Shown here piece after piece: positions 43,602-52,967 of a stretch of DNA of 64,000 nt. The translations under genes were made by a program, and so were the position numbers. This DNA is from Saccharopolyspora sp. NFXS83 (GTDB lineage Bacteria > Actinomycetota > Actinomycetes > Mycobacteriales > Pseudonocardiaceae): NCBI RefSeq assembly GCF_026241095.1, contig NZ_JAPFGB010000031.1, positions 1 to 64,000 of the forward strand, in the 5' to 3' direction. Position 1 is the first letter of the stretch; every line of letters begins with the position of its first letter. Below the pieces are notes generated by a model, which saw only the letters and a list, made by a program, of their open reading frames with translations, ran no database searches and was not told the origin of the DNA.

Positions 43602-44866
43602 GCGGATTCCTTTTCAGAGGTGGAGGGAACGGGAGCGGGCCGGAAGACCCAGGACCGCAGCAGCACGAACCGCAGTGCGGTACCGACGACCGACGACGTC
43701 ACCAGCACGAGGACTTCGAGCCAGCGCGAGGCGTCCGGGACGGCAGCGTCCAGCGCGAGCAGCGCGCCCGAGGTCACGACGTAGTACAGGGCGAACACCA
43801 CGAGCCCCTGCACGTGCGCCCGGCCGGAGGCCGCGGACCGGCCGACGAAGGTGAACCGCCGGTTCGCCTCGGTGTTCCACAGCGTCGTCACCGTGAGCGC
43901 CACCAGGTTCGCCAGCAGCGGTGGCCACCACGTCCGCAGCAGCGCGTACAGCACTGAAGTGACCACAGTGGACAAGATGCCGATCAGCCCGAACGAGAAC
44001 AGCTGCCACAGCAACCCGTTCTCCCGCTCGGCCAGCACCGCCTGCGGGTGCGCGGCGCGCGGTTCCGGGCGCCGCGGCAATCCCGGCACCGTCGCCGCGC
44101 CGGTCACCTTCGCCCGCGCCACCCGCAGCAGCCCGGCGAGGTCGTCGGTGGCGGTCTTGGTGACGTTGACGCGGGTGTCGACGTCCTCGACCCAGTCCAC
44201 CGGGACCTCGTGCACCCGCAGGCCGTTGTGCTCGGCCAGCAGCAGCAGCTCGGTGTCGAAGAACCAGGCGTCGTCCTGCACGTGCCGCAGCAGCGGTTTC
44301 ACCACGTCGGTGCGGGCCGCCTTGAAACCGCACTGCGCGTCGGAGAACCGCGCGCCGTGCGTCCAGCGGACGACCTTGTTGTAGGCGCGGGAGATCATCT
44401 CCCGCTTGGCGCCCCGGATCGTGCGCGAACCCGGCGCCAGCCGAGAACCGATCGCCAGGTCCGAATGCCCGTTGACCAGCGGCGCGACCAGCGGCAGCAG
44501 CGCGTCCAGGCCCGTCGAGAGGTCCACGTCCATGTAGACCACGACATCGGCGTCGCTGTAGCCCCACGCGGTGCGCAGCGCCAGGCCGCGTCCCTTGCGG
44601 TCCAGGTGCAGCACCCGCACGTTCGGAATCGCCTCGGACATCTCGTTCGCGACCCGCAGCGTGCCGTCGGTGCTGGCGTTGTCCACGACCGTGATCGACC
44701 AGTGGAACGGGAAATCGTGCTCCAAGTGCTCCCGGAGCACCTGCAGGCAGCCGGGCAGCGACCGCTCCTCGTTGTAGACCGGGATCACCAGATCGACCGT
44801 CGCCGTCTCGCGCGCCGTCGCCTCCCGGTGCGCGACCTCGACACTTCCTCGCGGCATCACGTTCAT
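43598..44866 (-). CDS. GT2 polyprenyl-phosphate glycosyltransferase fused to GtrA-like domain
   Basis: 422 residues. The N-terminal DPM1-like GT2 domain (about 20-260) has VDLVIPVYNEERSLPG, DNASTDG, DVVVYMDVDLSTG (DxD) and SRLAPGSRTIRGAKRE. The C-terminal part (about 290-415) has four membrane helices of the GtrA family (LFSFGLIGILSTVVTS, WNTEANRRFTF). It likely charges polyprenyl phosphate with a sugar and helps flip it. ATG at 44866 is preceded by GGGGAAGGG; a second ATG three codons in is possible. The stop overlaps the GT39 start by 4 nt. Confidence 0.88.
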   Translation of the reverse strand: MNVMPRGSVEVAHREATARETATVDLVIPVYNEERSLPGCLQVLREHLEHDFPFHWSITVVDNASTDGTLRVANEMSEAIPNVRVLHLDRKGRGLALRTAWGYSDADVVVYMDVDLSTGLDALLPLVAPLVNGHSDLAIGSRLAPGSRTIRGAKREMISRAYNKVVRWTHGARFSDAQCGFKAARTDVVKPLLRHVQDDAWFFDTELLLLAEHNGLRVHEVPVDWVEDVDTRVNVTKTATDDLAGLLRVARAKVTGAATVPGLPRRPEPRAAHPQAVLAERENGLLWQLFSFGLIGILSTVVTSVLYALLRTWWPPLLANLVALTVTTLWNTEANRRFTFVGRSAASGRAHVQGLVVFALYYVVTSGALLALDAAVPDASRWLEVLVLVTSSVVGTALRFVLLRSWVFRPAPVPSTSEKESA

Positions 44867-45204
44867 CCCTTCCCCACGTTCTCCCGCTCCTGACATCACG
44901 GCCGGCAGCGGCGGCGACCTGGTTTCCATGAAGCACCGCCGGGTTTTCAAGCGGCTAGGCGCGAGGTGGGAGTTCGCTGGGAATCACGGCCGCCGGACCG
45001 TCCCCGCGACACCGGAAACCCCGGAGGCCGCGCGGGGTGCTCGTTCGATCCCGTCCGGCCGGCGGCGAAACCGCTGAAGTCGCGGCTGCGCAGACCATTC
45101 CGGAGGACTCCCGGATCGGCCGGAGACCTCGCAGCGGACGTCCAGCCGATTCCCAGGTTCGCCGTCCACCGTCGGGGGCCGACGGCGAGCAGAGGAGAAA
45201 CGCG
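44867..45204. promoter_or_regulatory. Divergent promoter region of the two glycosyltransferase units
   Basis: 338 bp between the GT2 gene and the second GT39 gene. No gene is accepted here; plus-strand frames run into the GT39 gene without codon-start support before 45205. It must contain both promoters, but no clear -10/-35 pair was recognised. Confidence 0.4.
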
Positions 45205-47343
45205 GTGCGCAAGCTCGAACGGTCCCGAGCCGCCCGGCTGGTGCTGGGCGGCAGCGCCGATCCGCCGTGGGCGCGGCCGGCGCTGATCGGGGTGCTCGCG
45301 GTGGCGGCGGTGCTCGACACCTGGGCGTTGTCGATCAACGAGTGGGCGAACACGTACTACTCGGCGACCGTGCTCGGCATGACGCGCAGCTGGGAGGCGT
45401 TCTTCTACGGCTCGCTGGACGCGGCCTCGTTCATCACCGTCGACAAGCCGCCGCTGGCGCTGTGGGTGCAGGCGCTCTCGGCGCGGGCGTTCGGCTTCAA
45501 CTCCTGGAGCCTGCTGGTCCCGCAGGCCGTGTTCGCGGTGCTCACCGTGCTCGTGCTGCACCACTTGGTGCGCCGGAGCTTCGGGCACGCGGCGGGCCTG
45601 CTCGCCGCGCTGGTGCTGGCGGTGACGCCGATCGCGGTGGCGATGGCGCGGCACAACAACCCGGACGCGCTGCTGGTGCTGCTCACGGTGCTCGCGCTGT
45701 GGGCCGCGTCCAACGCGATCCGCTCCGGCAAAGCGCTACCGCTGGTGTGGTGCGCGGTGGCGATCGGGCTCGCGTTCAACGTGAAGATGCTGCAGGCGTA
45801 CTTCGTGCTGCCGGTCATCGCCGTCGCGTACCTCGTCGCCGCCCGGCCGCGGTGGCCGCGCAAGCTGCTGCACCTCGGTACCGCGACCGCCGTGCTGGCC
45901 GTGGTGAGCGCGTCGTGGATGGTCGCCGTGGACGCCGTCCCGGCCGACTCGCGGCCGTACATCGGCGGCAGCACCGACAACACGGTGCTCGATCTGCTGC
46001 TGGGCTACAACGGCCTCGGCCGGGTCTTCGGCCAGGACCACATCGCCTCCCCCGGCATGATGGGCGGCGGTCCGGGCGGCGGCCCTCAGGGCGGCATGCC
46101 GGGACAACTGCCGCCCGGCGGACCCGGCGGAGGCGGTCCCGGTGGCGATGACGGCGGGCTCACGCGGTTGATCGGCGACCAGGTCGCCGGGCAGATCTCG
46201 TGGCTGTTCCCGCTGGCGCTGTGCGGCATGATCGCGGCGCTCGTCCACCTGCGGCGCCGTCCCCGCCACAACGCCCAGCGCGCGGATTTCCTGCTGTGGG
46301 CGGGAACCCTGCTGGTCACGGCCGCGGTCTTCAGCTTCGCCTCCGGCATCTGGCACCCGTACTACACGGTGGCGCTGGCGCCGCCGCTCGCCGCCGTCGT
46401 CGGCATCGGCGTGGTGTGCATGGTCCGGCTGTTCCGCGTCTCGACCGGCTGGGGCGCGCTGCTGCCGACGTCCATCGCGGCTACGGGGGCTTGGGCGTAC
46501 CACTTGCTCGACGACGACTTCGCGGCGTGGCTGCCGCCGCTGATCGCGGTGCTCACCGCGGTCTCGGTGCTGGTGCTGGCGCTCCTGCTCGCGTTCCCCC
46601 GGCAACGCCGGATGCGCCGGGCCAGGCCGGGGCTCGCGGCAGTGCTCGCCGGGCTCGTGGCGATGCTGTCCGGGCCGACGGCGTACTCGCTGACTCCGCT
46701 GAGCACACCCATCCAGGCGACCTTCCCGTCGGCTGGCCCGTCCGGACAAGACGGGCCCGGTACGGGACCGGGCGGAGGAGGACCCGGCGGGCGCGGTGGC
46801 CCCGGAGGCCAGGGAGGGCAGCGGGCACCGGCGCCGCAGAACCAGAACTCCGCGCCGGACGGCCGGGCGAACGCTCCGGACGGCCAGGAGCCCGGCGGCC
46901 GAGCCGACGGCAGCATTCGAGGCGGACCGGGCGGGGGGAGCACCGAGGTCAACGACCAGGTGGTGCGCTACCTGACCGCGCACCACCGCGACGAGACCTG
47001 GCTGGTCGCCGTCGTCGGCGCCATGGTCGCCGCGCCGATCATCCTCGACACCGGGCAGCCCGTGATGGCCGTCGGCGGCTACAACGGCAACGACCCGGCG
47101 CCGACCGCGGACGCGTTGCAGAGCTACGTGCGGGAAGGGACGTTGCGCTACGTGTGGACCGACGGCACTTCGGGAGTGCGGAGCATGGGAAGCGAAGTCG
47201 ACACCCGCGTGGTCGACGAGTCGATGGCCTGGGTCGCCCAGCACTGCACGGCCGTCGACCCCACCGCCTACGGCGGCACCGAGGCGGCCACCGGCACCAC
47301 CGAGGCGCAGACCCGGCTCTACGACTGCAAGGCTCCGCACTGA
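45205..47343 (+). CDS. GT39/ArnT-type membrane glycosyltransferase (second paralogue)
   Basis: 712 residues. The same architecture as the divergent gene: NEWANTYYSATVLGM, ASFITVDKPPLALW, ARHNNPDALLVLL, a Gly-rich loop (about 275-320), a second Gly/Pro/Gln-rich insert (about 510-590) and an extracellular end with CTAVDPTAYGG...LYDC. GTG start with AGAGGAGAAACGCG upstream. It is followed by an alpha-galactosidase overlapping by one base. Expected substrate: polyprenyl-phosphate sugar; acceptor unknown. Confidence 0.88.
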   Translation: MRKLERSRAARLVLGGSADPPWARPALIGVLAVAAVLDTWALSINEWANTYYSATVLGMTRSWEAFFYGSLDAASFITVDKPPLALWVQALSARAFGFNSWSLLVPQAVFAVLTVLVLHHLVRRSFGHAAGLLAALVLAVTPIAVAMARHNNPDALLVLLTVLALWAASNAIRSGKALPLVWCAVAIGLAFNVKMLQAYFVLPVIAVAYLVAARPRWPRKLLHLGTATAVLAVVSASWMVAVDAVPADSRPYIGGSTDNTVLDLLLGYNGLGRVFGQDHIASPGMMGGGPGGGPQGGMPGQLPPGGPGGGGPGGDDGGLTRLIGDQVAGQISWLFPLALCGMIAALVHLRRRPRHNAQRADFLLWAGTLLVTAAVFSFASGIWHPYYTVALAPPLAAVVGIGVVCMVRLFRVSTGWGALLPTSIAATGAWAYHLLDDDFAAWLPPLIAVLTAVSVLVLALLLAFPRQRRMRRARPGLAAVLAGLVAMLSGPTAYSLTPLSTPIQATFPSAGPSGQDGPGTGPGGGGPGGRGGPGGQGGQRAPAPQNQNSAPDGRANAPDGQEPGGRADGSIRGGPGGGSTEVNDQVVRYLTAHHRDETWLVAVVGAMVAAPIILDTGQPVMAVGGYNGNDPAPTADALQSYVREGTLRYVWTDGTSGVRSMGSEVDTRVVDESMAWVAQHCTAVDPTAYGGTEAATGTTEAQTRLYDCKAPH

Positions 47344-48608
47344 TGCCGTCACCCCGCCGGGCGGCACCGCGCCTCGGCATCGCGCTGCTCGCGGTTCTGT
47401 GCACGACGAGCACCGCGACCGCGCCGAGGGAAACCGTTGCGGCGCAACCACTTCCGGTGCCGCCCGCCGCTACCCCGCCGATGGGCTGGAACAGCTGGAA
47501 CACCTTCGGCTGCGACATCGACGAGGCCAAGATCCGCGGCGTCGCCGACGCGATGGTGCGCTCGGGCATGCGCGACGCCGGCTACCGCTACGTCGTCGTC
47601 GACGACTGCTGGTACGAACCGGAACGCGACGCCGCCGGGAACCTGCGGGCCGACCGCGCCCGCTTCCCCGGCGGCATGGCCGCGCTCGGCGACCACCTGC
47701 ACGCGCGCGGCCTGCTGTTCGGCCTCTACATGTCGCCGAACGTCGAGACCTGCGCCCAGCGCACCGGCGCTTACCCGGGACTGACCGGCAGCGGGGACCG
47801 CGAGGTGCGGGACGCCCGCACCTTCGCGTCCTGGGGCGTGGACTACCTGAAGTACGACTGGTGCCGCGGAGCCGGTTCTCCGCGCACCCAGCGGGCGGCG
47901 TTCACCGCGATGCGCGACGCGCTGGCCGCGACCGGCAGGCGCATCGTCTACAGCATCAACCCGAACAGCAACTTCCCCGGCGCACCGGGCGAATCCGAGA
48001 GCTGGTGCGGCGTCGCGCACCTGTCCCGCACGACCGAGGACATCCAGCCGGTCTGGAGCACGGGCCACCGCAACGAACATCCGATGGGCGTGCGCGACAT
48101 CATAGAAGTCCACAGTGGAGTGAGCGGTCGCCCGGAGCCCGGCTGCTGGAACGACCCCGACATGCTCGAAGTCGGCGTGCACGACGTCAACGGCTACGCG
48201 GGCCTCACCCCGCAGGAGCAGCGAACGCACCTGAGCATGTGGGCGATGTTCGCCGCACCCCTCATCGCGGGCAACGACCCGAGGACCACGACCGAGCCCG
48301 TCCTGGACCTGCTCACCGACCCCGGGATCCTCGCCATCGACCAAGACCCGCTCGGCACCGCCGCCACCCGCAAGACCGGCGGCGACCACCAGGTCTGGGT
48401 CAAACCGCTGCACGACGGCACCGCCGTGGCGCTCTACAACCGCGGCGACGCGCCCGCCCGGATCAGCACCGACCTGGCCGAGATCGGGCTCAGCGCGGGC
48501 GACCACCGCGTCCGCGACCTGCGCGACGGCCGCATCACCGAGACCACCGACCGCATCACCGCCGACGTCCCCGCCCACGGCACCGCGCTGCTGCGGCTCG
48601 ATCAGTAG
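47343..48608 (+). CDS. Secreted GH27 alpha-galactosidase
   Basis: 421 residues. Signal peptide (about 1-35), then a GH27 barrel starting [16 protein letters not shown]. The nucleophile Asp lies in YLKYDWC and the acid/base Asp in [23 protein letters not shown] and [13 protein letters not shown] are further GH27 marks. A C-terminal beta domain (about 335-421) completes the enzyme. It removes terminal alpha-galactosyl (or related) residues outside the cell. It shares one base with the GT39 stop (TGATG), so both are one transcription unit; it ends overlapping mutM tail to tail by 7 nt. Confidence 0.92.
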   Translation: MPSPRRAAPRLGIALLAVLCTTSTATAPRETVAAQPLPVPPAATPPMGWNSWNTFGCDIDEAKIRGVADAMVRSGMRDAGYRYVVVDDCWYEPERDAAGNLRADRARFPGGMAALGDHLHARGLLFGLYMSPNVETCAQRTGAYPGLTGSGDREVRDARTFASWGVDYLKYDWCRGAGSPRTQRAAFTAMRDALAATGRRIVYSINPNSNFPGAPGESESWCGVAHLSRTTEDIQPVWSTGHRNEHPMGVRDIIEVHSGVSGRPEPGCWNDPDMLEVGVHDVNGYAGLTPQEQRTHLSMWAMFAAPLIAGNDPRTTTEPVLDLLTDPGILAIDQDPLGTAATRKTGGDHQVWVKPLHDGTAVALYNRGDAPARISTDLAEIGLSAGDHRVRDLRDGRITETTDRITADVPAHGTALLRLDQ

Positions 48609-49516
48609 TGCGCGTTGCGCGGCTTCGGCTGGCACACCGGGCAGCTGTAGGACGAGCGGTTCATGAACGCGTCCCGGCGCACCGCGGCTCCGCAGCGCGG
48701 GCACGGGCGGTCGGCCTGGCCGTACACCGCGAGCGACCTGTCGAAGTACCCGGATTCGCCGTTGACGTTCACGTACAACGCGTCGAACGAGGTGCCACCG
48801 GCCTCCAGCGCGGTGGACATCACCTCGGTGACCGCCGCCAGCAGCGTGCGCACCTCCGGCCGCGTCAACGTCTCCGTCGGACGAGCCCAGTGCAGCTTCG
48901 CCCGCCACAACGCCTCATCGGCGTAGATGTTGCCGACGCCCGAAACCAGGCTCTGGTCCAGCAGTGCCCGCTTGACCCCGGTGCGCCGCGATCGCAGCTT
49001 CGCCACCACCGCTTCGAGGTCGAAGACCTCCTCCAGCGGATCCGGGGCGATGTGCGCCACCGGTGTCGGCAGCAGCACGCCACCCACCTCCACCTGATCG
49101 GCCAGGCTCAGCCCGCCGAACGTGCGCTGGTCGACGAAACGCAGCTCCGGGCCGCCGTCGGCGAATCCGAACCGCACCCGCAGGTGCTTCTCATCCGGAG
49201 TCCCCACCGGCTGCACCAGCAGCTGACCGCTCATGCCGAGGTGGGTCAGCACCGCCTCGCCCAGCGCTTGCGCGGTACCGACGAACTCGGTGGCCTGCGG
49301 CGCCGCGTCCTCGGCGAGCTCCAGCCACAGGTACTTGCCGCGCCGCCGCGCCGCGGACACCGCGCGCCCGGCCAGCCGGGCCTGGAAGTCCTCCGGCCCC
49401 GGCACGTGCCTGCGCACCGCACGCGGATGCAGAACCTCCACAGTGGACAGGATGCGACCGGTGACGTGCTCGGCGACACCGCGCCGAACGACCTCCACCT
49501 CAGGCAACTCCGGCAC
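48602..49516 (-). CDS. mutM: Formamidopyrimidine-DNA glycosylase
   Basis: 304-residue base-excision repair enzyme removing oxidised purines. Catalytic N-terminus [12 protein letters not shown] after Met removal (Pro and Glu), Lys in GKYLWLEL, helix-two-turn-helix [12 protein letters not shown], and C-terminal zinc finger CPRCG...CPVCQ. GTG start chosen because Pro must be residue 2. It lies with rnc, rpmF and DUF177 as in mycobacteria. Confidence 0.96.
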   Translation of the reverse strand: MPELPEVEVVRRGVAEHVTGRILSTVEVLHPRAVRRHVPGPEDFQARLAGRAVSAARRRGKYLWLELAEDAAPQATEFVGTAQALGEAVLTHLGMSGQLLVQPVGTPDEKHLRVRFGFADGGPELRFVDQRTFGGLSLADQVEVGGVLLPTPVAHIAPDPLEEVFDLEAVVAKLRSRRTGVKRALLDQSLVSGVGNIYADEALWRAKLHWARPTETLTRPEVRTLLAAVTEVMSTALEAGGTSFDALYVNVNGESGYFDRSLAVYGQADRPCPRCGAAVRRDAFMNRSSYSCPVCQPKPRNAHY

Positions 49517-49671
49517 GAGCCCACCTTCCACCACGCCCGGACCACCAGCGGCCGAGGCGACCAGTTGATCTTGAAGGCCGCGAAAAGGCCGGTCAAGCAG
49601 AGGATTCCGCGGCGGGTGCCGCCGGAGAGTCCACCGCTCAACCGGCCTCGAAACGGCTCACAGCCAGGCGA

Positions 49672-50499
49672 TCACGCTGAATCGCCGGCGCGAGCAGAGC
49701 CGTCGACGGGCTCCGCGGCGGATTGCTCCGTCGCGGCGTCTCCGCCACCGCCCTGCCCGGCTTCGCCCTGAGCGGCCTGTTCCTCCCGCTCGGACAACGA
49801 ACGCCACGCCGCCTCAGCGGCCTTCTGCTCGGCTTCCTTCTTGGTCCGGCCATCACCCTCGCCGAGGGTGTCACCGGCCACGGACACGAACGCGCTGAAC
49901 TCCTTGCGGTGATCAGGCCCGCGCTCCTGCACCCGGTACTCCGGCACGCCCTGACCGGTGGCCGCCGTGAGCTCCTGCAGGCTGGTCTTCCAATCCAGCC
50001 CGGCACCGCGCTGCGGCGCCTCGGTCAGCAACGACCCGAACAGGCGGTAGATCATGTCCCTGGCCACGTCGATGCCGTGTTCCAGGTACACCGCGCCGAG
50101 CACGGCCTCCAAGCTGTCCGCGAGGATGCTCGCCTTGTCCCGGCCGCCGGTGAGCTCCTCACCGCGGCCCAGCAACAAGTACTGGCCGAGCCCGCCCTCG
50201 CTGAGGGAACGGGCCACCCCTGCCAGCGCGTGCATGTTCACCAGACTCGCGCGCAACTTCGCCAGCTGACCTTCCGGCAGGTCCGGGTGTTCCCGGTACA
50301 GCCGGTCGGTGATCACCAGGCCGAGCACGGAGTCCCCGAGGAACTCCAAGCGCTCGTTCGGCGGCAGGCCACCGTTCTCGTACGCGTAGGAGCGGTGCGT
50401 CAGGGCAAGCGTGAGCAGCTCGGCGTCGAGTTCGACGCCGAGCGCTGACATCAACGGGGCCCGGTCCGTCAAGCGGTTCCGGGACTGCTTTCCCCCCAC
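49672..50499 (-). CDS. rnc: Ribonuclease III
   Basis: 275 residues. RNase III domain with [14 protein letters not shown] (catalytic Glu/Asp) and [15 protein letters not shown]. The dsRNA-binding domain (about 160-230) has [28 protein letters not shown] low-complexity Gln/Gly/Glu tail of about 40 residues follows. Start taken as GTG 50499 ([10 protein letters not shown]), 17 nt after rpmF; an ATG at 50451 would still include the catalytic domain. It processes rRNA and regulatory RNAs. Confidence 0.95.
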   Translation of the reverse strand: MGGKQSRNRLTDRAPLMSALGVELDAELLTLALTHRSYAYENGGLPPNERLEFLGDSVLGLVITDRLYREHPDLPEGQLAKLRASLVNMHALAGVARSLSEGGLGQYLLLGRGEELTGGRDKASILADSLEAVLGAVYLEHGIDVARDMIYRLFGSLLTEAPQRGAGLDWKTSLQELTAATGQGVPEYRVQERGPDHRKEFSAFVSVAGDTLGEGDGRTKKEAEQKAAEAAWRSLSEREEQAAQGEAGQGGGGDAATEQSAAEPVDGSARAGDSA

Positions 50500-50516
50500 T
50501 CCGCGATCCGCGGGCG

Positions 50517-50699
50517 TCAGGCGGGCTGGACGACCTGGCGGCCGTCGTACTGGCCGCAGGCGGGGCAGACGACGTGCGGCAGCTTCTGCTCCCGGCAGGC
50601 CCGGTTCGAGCACTGCACCAGGGTCGGCGCGGTGGCCTTCCACTGGGACCGGCGGTGCCGGGTGTTGGAGCGGGACATCTTGCGCTTGGGGACGGCCAC
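50517..50699 (-). CDS. rpmF: 50S ribosomal protein L32
   Basis: 60 residues, full length: [20 protein letters not shown], then a four-cysteine zinc-ribbon pattern (CSNRAC and CPACG), so this is the zinc-binding form. GTG start two nucleotides after the DUF177 stop. In the conserved DUF177-rpmF-rnc order. Confidence 0.97.
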   Translation of the reverse strand: MAVPKRKMSRSNTRHRRSQWKATAPTLVQCSNRACREQKLPHVVCPACGQYDGRQVVQPA

Positions 50700-50701
50700 G
50701 A

Positions 50702-51280
50702 CTAGTTCTCCTCTTCGTTTCCGCCGAACCGCTCACGCAGCGCGGCCCAGCGAGGGTCCATCGTCTCATGGGTGTGCTCGGGATCGAGCTCGGCCCACTT
50801 CACCCCGCACCCGGTGCACAGGCCCTGGCAGTCCTCACTGCACACCGGGGACGTGGGCATCGTCAGCAGCATGGCGTCCCGCACCGCGGGCTCCAGGTCG
50901 ATCAGGTCGTCGACGACGCGGCTGACCTCGTCCTCGTCGGTGGTGGCGTCGGTCGTGCTGTCCGGGTAGGCGAACAGCTCGCGCAGCTCGATCTCGATCT
51001 CCTCGGAGAACTTGTCGAGGCAACGCGCGCACTCACCCGTGAACTCCGCCGTAGCGGTGCCCGAGATCAGCACTCCTTCCACCACGTTCTCCGCCAGCAC
51101 GTCGAGCCGGACCGGATCGCCCTCGGGCACTCCGATCATGTCCAGGCCGAAACCGGCAGGCGCCGGCGCACTGCGGGTAAAGCTGCGGCTGCTGCCCGCG
51201 CGGTTGCCGAGCTCGCGGGTGTCGATCACCCACGGGCCGACCTGCGGGGCGGCGCTTGCTGCATCACGGTTCTGGGACAT
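50702..51280 (-). CDS. DUF177 (YceD-like) protein
   Basis: 192 residues. DUF177 marks are [20 protein letters not shown] and [15 protein letters not shown], a cysteine cluster likely to bind zinc, plus [11 protein letters not shown] at the end. Homologues always precede rpmF and are linked with 23S rRNA accumulation in E. coli and plants. ATG at MSQNRD; an upstream in-frame extension lacks support. Confidence 0.92.
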   Translation of the reverse strand: MSQNRDAASAAPQVGPWVIDTRELGNRAGSSRSFTRSAPAPAGFGLDMIGVPEGDPVRLDVLAENVVEGVLISGTATAEFTGECARCLDKFSEEIEIELRELFAYPDSTTDATTDEDEVSRVVDDLIDLEPAVRDAMLLTMPTSPVCSEDCQGLCTGCGVKWAELDPEHTHETMDPRWAALRERFGGNEEEN

Positions 51281-51699
51281 CACGGATCTCGTCGAAGCGA
51301 AGGGGCGGGTCAGGTGTGCCAGCCGAAGGCTGAACGACCGTCCCGGGCCGGTGCTGCTTGGTCCAGGTGCGGTACCGATGGCGTGAACGGCCGGGACCGT
51401 CCAGCACGCGCGAAGCACCCGGCCGGGCCGACCACCAGGTCCGGCCCACCGCCCGGCCCGCACGGAGCAAGAACTCCGGAAAGCGGGATCAACGAGCATC
51501 CGTGGGACCGGCCAGGCGACCGGAACGCATCCGGACGGACCTCACGCGGCCATCGGAGCCAGGGTACGCCACGCCTCCGACCACCGGAAATCACCCCGGC
51601 CCGAAGCGCGTACCTGGAGTTGACCCCGCATCGCGCCCGCTCTAGGACCTGTCTTTGATCTTGCCCGGCCCAGGTGGGCCAGCGCCCCCTGAGCCTTGT
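51281..51699. other. Intergenic region upstream of DUF177-rpmF-rnc
   Basis: About 420 bp without a gene, followed by copy B of the modular repeat. It should hold the operon promoter. GGACCTGTCTTTGATC near 51645-51660 recalls ends of some actinobacterial IS elements, but no transposase or partner end is present. Confidence 0.35.
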
Positions 51700-51889
51700 C
51701 AGCGGCGGAGCCGCTGCGCAGTGACCGGGCTTGAGCAAGTCGACCGACCGGCGGGTTCTCAGCGGCTTCCTCGCGAGGACGGCCATTTCGCCGTGCACGC
51801 GTGCAGGAGAAATGGATCCCGCAGCGAGGAAACCGCTGAGGTTCCGCTACACGCAGGCCGCGCCGAGAGGACGCCTCGGGAGATCAGTT
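51700..51889 (-). repeat. Modular 3' repeat, copy B
   Basis: On the minus strand CTGATCT begins at the sepIVA stop codon, then GTAGCGGAACCTCAG. The 17-nt arms are 51759-51775 and 51825-51841 (16 of 17 paired), the inner stem is CCATTTC/GAAATGG (51784-51790 with 51810-51816), and the tip is the palindrome TGCACGCGTGCA. Beyond is a small hairpin CAGCGGC-gga-GCCGCTG (51700-51716), also found in copy C. Confidence 0.85.
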
Positions 51890-52621
51890 CTCCTCGTAGA
51901 CGTTCGCCCCGGCGCGCGAGTCCTCGTAGTCGAACGGCACGCCGACCGGGCTGCGCAGCTGCTGGCGCCCCTTGCCGACGGTGCGCAGCGTGCGGCTGAG
52001 CAGGTCCTCGAAGTCCGCCAGCCGCGAGTCCACGTAGGCGTCGCACTCGGTGCGCAGCCGTTCCGCGTCCTCGTTGGCGGCCTCGACGATGCGCCGCGAC
52101 TCGCTGTGCGCCGCCTGCGCGACCTCGGTGTCGGCGACCAGGCGGGCCTGCTCGGACCGGCCCTCGTGCACCGACTGCTCGTAGGCCGCCCGGCCCGCCT
52201 GCACCATGCGGTCCGCCTCGGACTGGGCGCGGCCCACGTAGTCCTCGTACTCGCGGCGACCGGCGGTCACCGACTCCTCCGCGCGAGCGCGAGCGTCGGC
52301 GATGAGCTGGTCGGCCTGTTCCTGGGCGTCGGCGATCAGCTGCTCGGCCTCGGCGCGCGCCGAGGAGACGGTGCGGTCCGCCTCCGACCGGGCGTCCCCT
52401 ATGGCCTTGCCGGACTGCGCCTCCGCCTTGGACACCACGTCATCGCGGTGGTCGAGCACGTCCTGGGCGTCGTCGAGCTCCTGCGGGATCGCGTCCCGCA
52501 CGTCGTCGAGCAGCTCCAGCACATCGCCACGGGGAACGACGCAACCCGAGGTCATCGGTACCCCGCGCGCCTCCTCCACGATCGTGACGAGCTCGTCCAG
52601 CGCCTCGAAAACCCGGTACAC
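51884..52621 (-). CDS. sepIVA: SepIVA-like DivIVA-domain septation protein
   Basis: 245 residues. VYRVFEALDELVTIVEEARG and PRGDVLELLDDVRDAIPQEL at the start are shared with mycobacterial SepIVA (Rv2927c); a continuous coiled coil of Glu/Ala/Arg heptads runs from about 60 to 220. The GTG start has AGGGAG 6 nt upstream and gives the mycobacterial length; an ATG 42 nt further up adds MLAAPDGYDGREIE without homology. SepIVA is needed for septation and early envelope assembly in mycobacteria. Its place beyond DUF177 is also conserved. Confidence 0.88.
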   Translation of the reverse strand: MYRVFEALDELVTIVEEARGVPMTSGCVVPRGDVLELLDDVRDAIPQELDDAQDVLDHRDDVVSKAEAQSGKAIGDARSEADRTVSSARAEAEQLIADAQEQADQLIADARARAEESVTAGRREYEDYVGRAQSEADRMVQAGRAAYEQSVHEGRSEQARLVADTEVAQAAHSESRRIVEAANEDAERLRTECDAYVDSRLADFEDLLSRTLRTVGKGRQQLRSPVGVPFDYEDSRAGANVYEEN

Positions 52622-52967
52622 CTCGATCTCCCTGCCGTCGTAGCCGTCCGGAGCGGCAAGCATGACACCAGACTCCGGCCCCGGGGATCACGGGTCGGCC
52701 GATCACCAGTGTGCCGCCGCAGGCCACGCGAGGTGTGGACCCTCGCCGCGCGTGTCCCGATTCCCGCCGAGCGCCACGAACGCGCCGAGCCCCGCTCCCG
52801 CGACGACGAACGGGTCGCCCGCCCCGCGTGGGGCGGGCGACCGGACGATCTTGGCGCCGACGCGATCTCCTTCTCGAGCGAGCGGAGCCCGCGGAGTTCG
52901 ATCCCGCGGCGCGACGGCCGCCGAACTCCCGCCCATCCGCTGCGCGGAGCAGGCCGGGGAGAACCGA
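52622..52967. other. Intergenic region, no gene seen
   Basis: 346 bp between sepIVA and the RNase gene. A near-repeat of GCCCCGCGTGGGGC (about 52821-52834, self-complementary) may form a hairpin. No barstar-like inhibitor frame is present. Confidence 0.35.

Noticed and set aside
51640-51665. Possible IS element end (GGACCTGTCTTTGATC)
   Set aside because: No transposase, no matching inverted end and no target duplication are visible nearby.
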